This document shows, piece after piece, positions 60,266 through 64,000 of a stretch of DNA of 64,000 nucleotides; positions within the stretch are counted from its first letter, which is position 1, and each line of letters opens with the position of its first letter. Under the pieces are notes generated by a model. The model was not told the origin of the DNA. It made no database searches and worked only from the letters and a program-made list of their open reading frames with translations. A program made the position numbers and the translations under genes. The stretch is from the NCBI GenBank assembly GCA_003439945.1, contig QVRM01005375.1, positions 1,116,001 through 1,180,000 on the forward strand, written 5' to 3'. The DNA comes from Dermanyssus gallinae. Taxonomy: Eukaryota; Arthropoda; Arachnida; Mesostigmata; Dermanyssidae.

Positions 60266-62529
60266 CCAAAGTATAAAGATTACCACATCGATATCTGACG
60301 AATGTAGAATGAAGTAAATTATTACCTGCAAAAGCTATCTGCAATACTTTGCTCCAAACCTGGCGTTGTGTCTAACTAGCAGTATGAACGCGTATTGCAG
60401 CAAGGCTACGGCGGAGCAGGGGACCTACTAAGCAACACTAAAGTTCTACCCCAACCGGAGTACACGCATACAGGTCCTCAATTGGATTACGAAAGGCCGG
60501 CAGAAATTCCACAGCCACAGCCGGCGCCACATGTAGAGCCGGATTATTCGCCCGAACAACCGGTACCGAGTAGCGTGCCTACACGGGCACCTGCACGACC
60601 GATCCAGAACTATGGCCCGGCCCCTGGTGGTGAAGTTTCTGCACCGCCGGCAGGAGCTTCTGTCCTGCCACGCCCACCTGGCATTGCGCCGACCAGACCT
60701 GCACCAGCCCAAATTCGAGAACCGGCATATCCTCCTCAGCAACAGCCGGCACCAGGGCCGCGCCCCGAAGCGCCTCGTCAACCTTCCTATAGGCCTGAGC
60801 CTGCACCTCCTGCGCAATCTCCTTATCAGCCGTCCTATGTGCCCGACACGCGCGAGCCAGAACCAGCTCCCCAACCAGGTCCTGCGCCAGCTCCGGCACC
60901 GCGTCCCAGCTTTGGCCCCAGCTCCGGCACCGCGTCCCAGCTTTGCGCCGGCACCCCGCCCTGGTCCTGCACCCCGCCCTGCACCAGGTCCGGCACCCCG
61001 TCCTGGTCCTGCACCCCATACCGACTTTGCGCCAGGCCCGGCACCCCGCCCGGATTCGAGTCTCGTTCCAGCTCCAGCACCCCGACCCGGTTTTGCGCCT
61101 GGAGCGGCCCCCTCAGGACCGGCTCCAGCAGCTCCTGTTCGCCAACCCAGCTATGTGCCTGAACCTGCTGCGCAGCCAGCAGGACCACGTCAGCCTAGCT
61201 ATGTGCCTGGGCCCGAATCCAGGCCATATTCGCAGTCGAACGGAATAAGGCCAGAGAGCCAACCTGCCCCAGCCCCTGGCCCAGCCCCAGCTAGGCCGCC
61301 CCCTGCCAGTATGGACTACGACGGTCAGTTTGACGACGGCTCATATAAAGGCGATGATGGCCAGGTATGGCCTGCTATTCGAGGCGATCCTGGCAAAGAC
61401 TATCCTATCTACTCGACAGTGCCCGAGACAGGTTTTACATGCGATCAGCAGGAATTACCCGGATACTATGGAGATCCAGGTGCGATGTGCCAAGTGTTTC
61501 ATATATGCCAGGTTAATGAGGAAACCGGCTGAAAAACGCATGGATTCATTCTTATGTCCAAATGGCACTGTTTTCAATCAGCGCTATTTCGTTTGCGACT
61601 GGTGGTACAATTACGACTGCTCAGAAACTGAAGGTTTATACAGCCTAAATGCTGAGTTGTATAAAGGACCCGAACCCGGACAGGAACAGTACCAGGCTCC
61701 TCAACCTGGTTCAGCCTTTGCTCCAGGGCAAGGGGGTCCATCAGGTCCCCGTCAACCTGCCTATATACCGGACGGCACCCCGGCACCAATAGCGGGACCG
61801 CCGGCGCCAGGATCCCAACCGGCCTACGCACCCCAAGGACAAGTGGCCAATTCAGCTTTCCAGGCCGGCCCTGCAGCGCCTCGTCCGCCCTCTGCCTCTC
61901 CTGCGCCAGTACCCCGCCAACCTCCCGCCTACACACCTGCGGCGGCGCCTGCTCCGGGGCCTCGTCAGCCATCTTACACTCCAGCAGCTCCTGAAGCACC
62001 ACCTGTTTCTGTTCCTCGACAACCAGCTTATACACCAACAGCCCCTGCCCCCGTTCCGGCGGCGGGACCCCGTCAACCGAGCTACACGCCCACTGCTCCG
62101 GCACCCGCTCCCCGCCAGCCAGCTTACCAGCCTGCACCACGCCAGCCGTCACCTGGATCTGCTCCCCAGCAGCCAGCTTACCTGCCCGGGCCCGCTCCGG
62201 CACTTCGGCCAGCACCGGTGAGGCCTGCACAGCTAGATGCTTCTGCACCAAGTTATCCTCCGGAAGAGCATTCGGCGCCAACGCCTTCCGCACAGCCGGC
62301 CTCGCGACCGTACCAACCCGCTGAGCCGTCACGGGCACCGTTCGAGCCTATTCAAGAGGAACCCCGCCCACCCTCAGGGTCTCCGCAGCGACCATTAGTG
62401 GGCTCCAACCAAGTGCAGAGCCACGCTGGATACGGACCCGGACAAGGCTTCCAACAGGCAACTGCTCCTCAACAGCCAGCTCCTGCCGCCGAAGATGACG
62501 ATGAGGACGGCGGACGTTATTACGGTTAA
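57756..62529 (+). CDS. Secreted proline/tyrosine-rich protein with one CBM14 chitin-binding domain (three coding exons; two frame breaks in exon 3)
   Basis: Exon 1 (57756-57789) encodes MRSFGLCLLCF plus one base and ends at donor G|GTAAG. Exon 2 (58950-58978) completes Gly and encodes GALINSVVA, ending at GTAAGT. Exon 3 starts at 60383 (or 60401, both in frame) and ends with TAA at 62527-62529. The joined first 21 residues form a signal peptide with cleavage after VVA. The mature protein, about 710 residues, has a Pro-rich arm, a single CBM14 (Cys at about residues 372-432, spacing roughly 15-5-15-12-7, with CQVFHIC, FLCPNGTVFNQRYFVC and DWWYNYDC), a second Pro-rich arm with repeated RQP(S/A)Y-x-P units, and an acidic C-terminus ending DDDEDGGRYYG. 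CBM14 binds chitin, and Tyr-rich Pro repeats can be cross-linked, so it is probably a cuticle or peritrophic matrix protein outside the cell. Frame is lost at about 60914 and 61522-61531; each break is explained by one extra base. These may be assembly errors, or the gene may be dying. Confidence 0.85.
57790..58949 (+). other. Intron 1 (phase 1)
   Basis: GTAAG donor at 57790 and TTCCAG acceptor ending at 58949. It contains a 26-bp tandem repeat at 58577-58638. Reading straight through the donor meets a stop at about 57830, so removal is required. Confidence 0.8.
58577..58638. repeat. 26-bp tandem repeat, about 2.4 copies
   Basis: Copies at 58577-58602 and 58603-58628 are identical (beginning TGAGTCGCAAGACATATTC), with a partial third copy at 58629-58638. 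It lies inside intron 1. Confidence 0.95.
58950..58978 (+). other. 29-nt micro-exon completing the signal peptide
   Basis: Bounded by CCAG at 58949 and GTAAGT at 58979. It enters in phase 1 and leaves in phase 0, turning MRSFGLCLLCF-G into a complete signal peptide ending INSVVA. Both splice sites fit consensus and the phases agree with the neighbours, which makes a chance match unlikely. Confidence 0.75.
58979..60382 (+). other. Intron 2 (phase 0)
   Basis: The donor is GTAAGT at 58979. Two acceptors, ending at 60382 (CTAGCAG) and 60400 (TTGCAG), are 18 nt apart and both keep the frame; the first has the better pyrimidine context. The intron holds (TA)n tracts at 59124-59146, 59965-59995 and 60232-60261. 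Confidence 0.75.
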
Positions 62530-63202
62530 CCCAAATCTTTAACGTTCAGATGCTAATCGACTCGAGCTCCGGCATGCGTTGCCCAAAACCACATCACTGA
62601 ATACAAACATCTGGAAACCAGTTCCACCTAGGAGGCGTGAATCGCATACCTCTGTGGGCACTACAACATTGCAATCGCGTAGGCGAGAGCAGCTGCTCAT
62701 GGTATATATATATATATATATATATATAGGCGCATTTATACTGCAAGTGTGCATTGTCTAAGAACCATTAAGGGTTGCTGTCCTGCCCTGTTTATGCTGT
62801 CATCAATCATCATTCGCTCCCAGCCATTGTGATATTTATGTTCATCGTTTTGATGTTCATCGCGACAACAACTTCATGACTTCATCCTCGCTAATGGACC
62901 GGTGACCGAATTAACCAGGCAGCCGTCTTTACACTCTATTTTTCCTTCGACCTTAAGGTTCACTCCCAACACCTATTTATTTCGAGGCTACCCAGTATAT
63001 AACCACTAGGTGTGGTCAGTCGCGAATTTATACGTCATCATTCCCATCACACGTACCATCCCTCGAACTGTATAGTCTTAACCTTGAGCGCAACATGCTG
63101 TATACTCTCTCGCTGTAAAGAGTGTTGCTGTCTCAGGTCAATAGGTTCTTACTTTTCAAAAGTGCCACTGCAAGCACAAAGAAATTTGGACATTATACAA
63201 AC

Positions 63203-63241
<39 letters not shown>

Positions 63242-63370
63242 TATCGGTTACAAAGTAGTTCGTCGAGCGAAAGCAAGCCCGTGACTCGTGATTTGAGATG
63301 TATCATCATAACCGCGACGACGACTACGGCGACAGAAAATCACTACGTTCAACATTTAATACGAATTGAG

Positions 63371-63376
63371 AATAAA
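63371..63376 (+). terminator. Candidate polyadenylation signal AATAAA
   Basis: This is the first canonical AATAAA I see downstream of the stop codon, about 840 bp after it. Use of this signal would give a long 3' UTR containing two TA tracts; an unlisted variant signal nearer the stop is possible. Confidence 0.35.
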
Positions 63377-63478
63377 ATGATGCGATACAGAAATAAGCAT
63401 ATTAGTCATTCTTAGCATCTGGCCGCGCTGCCCACGATATTCTATTGATGACTGACGATTTCTAAATTGCGTTGTTTA

Positions 63479-63556
63479 GTCACTATACTATAGTCACAAA
63501 TGTTTTAACTAACCTACCACTATACTATAGTCAGAAATATTATAATTAGTTAGATG
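63479..63556. repeat. 38-bp degenerate tandem repeat
   Basis: Two units beginning CACTATACTATAGTCA lie 38 bp apart (63479 and 63517), each followed by A(C/G)AAAT(G/A)TT. A third shorter match, TTATACTATAG, lies at about 63574. Confidence 0.75.
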
Positions 63557-64000
63557 TCAACAGGCTAGATTATTATACTATAGGTTTCAATTGAAAAGCA
63601 GATCATATCGTGGCATGGCAGCCATAACTTACGATCACTATATAATCTTACTCTCTGTTTATCAAGGGAAGAAAACAACGTGTGCAGAAATGACACCAAC
63701 AGTAGACAACTCAAGGAAATGTTAATTATTTATTAGGGACTGTTTTTACGCTGAATTTGCTGCTCTATAAACTATGTTGATGGGTACAGTCTCTGAAAGG
63801 ATGGAACCCACGAGGTGTTAAGACGTAGCCTATGTTTTTGTGACTCAGTTAGGTACGATCGTGGCCATTTCTTTCATGTTCTTGAAAGGGGGGGGGGGGT
63901 ATTTCAAACATATTCAAACCCACCTATTCCAAGACTCTACCGAGAGACCAATCAACACTAGGAATAAGTATTCTTCTCTATCTACTTTGTACCAGGTCGT

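Larger units (their letters stand above)
62530..64000. other. 3' flank of the chitin-binding gene
   Basis: It holds (TA)n at 62702-62728 and 63210-63244 and a G run of about ten at 63888-63899. No coding region is supported. The 3' UTR of the gene probably lies in its first part. Confidence 0.5.

Noticed and set aside
60446..61188. Long Arg/Cys/Trp-rich minus-strand frames opposite exon 3, and others at 61574-62338
   Set aside because: They are shadows of the GC-rich proline codons on the plus strand; the plus strand carries the CBM14 domain and splice structure.

Overview
The window looks like nuclear DNA from an arthropod. A chelicerate such as a mite or tick is my best guess, but that is inference. 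The support is a spliced, secreted, proline/tyrosine-rich protein with a peritrophin-type chitin-binding domain (CBM14), a background of decayed non-LTR retrotransposons (LINEs) and tRNA-derived SINEs, very many (TA)n tracts, and no operon structure or bacterial-type gene density. I see no rRNA gene, no tRNA that folds as functional, and no CRISPR array.

Layout. About 1.0-6.75 kb is a nested pair of retrotransposons. A 5'-truncated LINE with an apurinic-type endonuclease (plus strand; endonuclease part near 1.0-1.97 kb, reverse-transcriptase part near 5.43-6.74 kb) is split by a nearly complete R2-clade element on the minus strand (about 1.97-5.43 kb). The R2 relic keeps a C2H2 finger, a Myb-like region, RT, a CCHC knuckle and a PD..D endonuclease, although the surroundings are not 28S rDNA. 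From 6.75 to 20.7 kb there is AT-rich DNA with (TA)n tracts, an R1-like LINE 3' end (about 10.4-10.8 kb) and a perfect 19-bp hairpin. A CR1/L2-like LINE lies on the minus strand at 20.7-25.3 kb. From 25.8 to 36.3 kb there are two broken copies of a LINE whose C-terminus carries an R.DG..W motif, a large foldback (MITE-like) element at 30.0-30.55 kb and SINEs. At 37.2-38.4 kb a less AT-rich segment carries (TTG)n and (CAA)n runs in inverted order. From 43.6 to 56.4 kb there are SINEs with visible target-site duplications, LINE fragments, three relics of one LINE C-terminus and a decayed Tc1/mariner-type transposase.

The one convincing host gene occupies 57.6-62.5 kb on the plus strand. It has a TATA box at 57645, a 34-nt first coding exon, a 29-nt micro-exon completing the signal peptide, and a 2.1-kb third exon encoding proline-rich arms around one CBM14 domain. 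Two single-base frame breaks in exon 3 (about 60914 and 61522-61531) are either assembly errors or a sign of pseudogenisation.

The mobile elements are almost all broken. The notable ones are the R2 relic outside rDNA, the foldback element, and a tRNA-derived SINE family whose copy at 53900-54077 is bounded by an exact 14-bp duplication.
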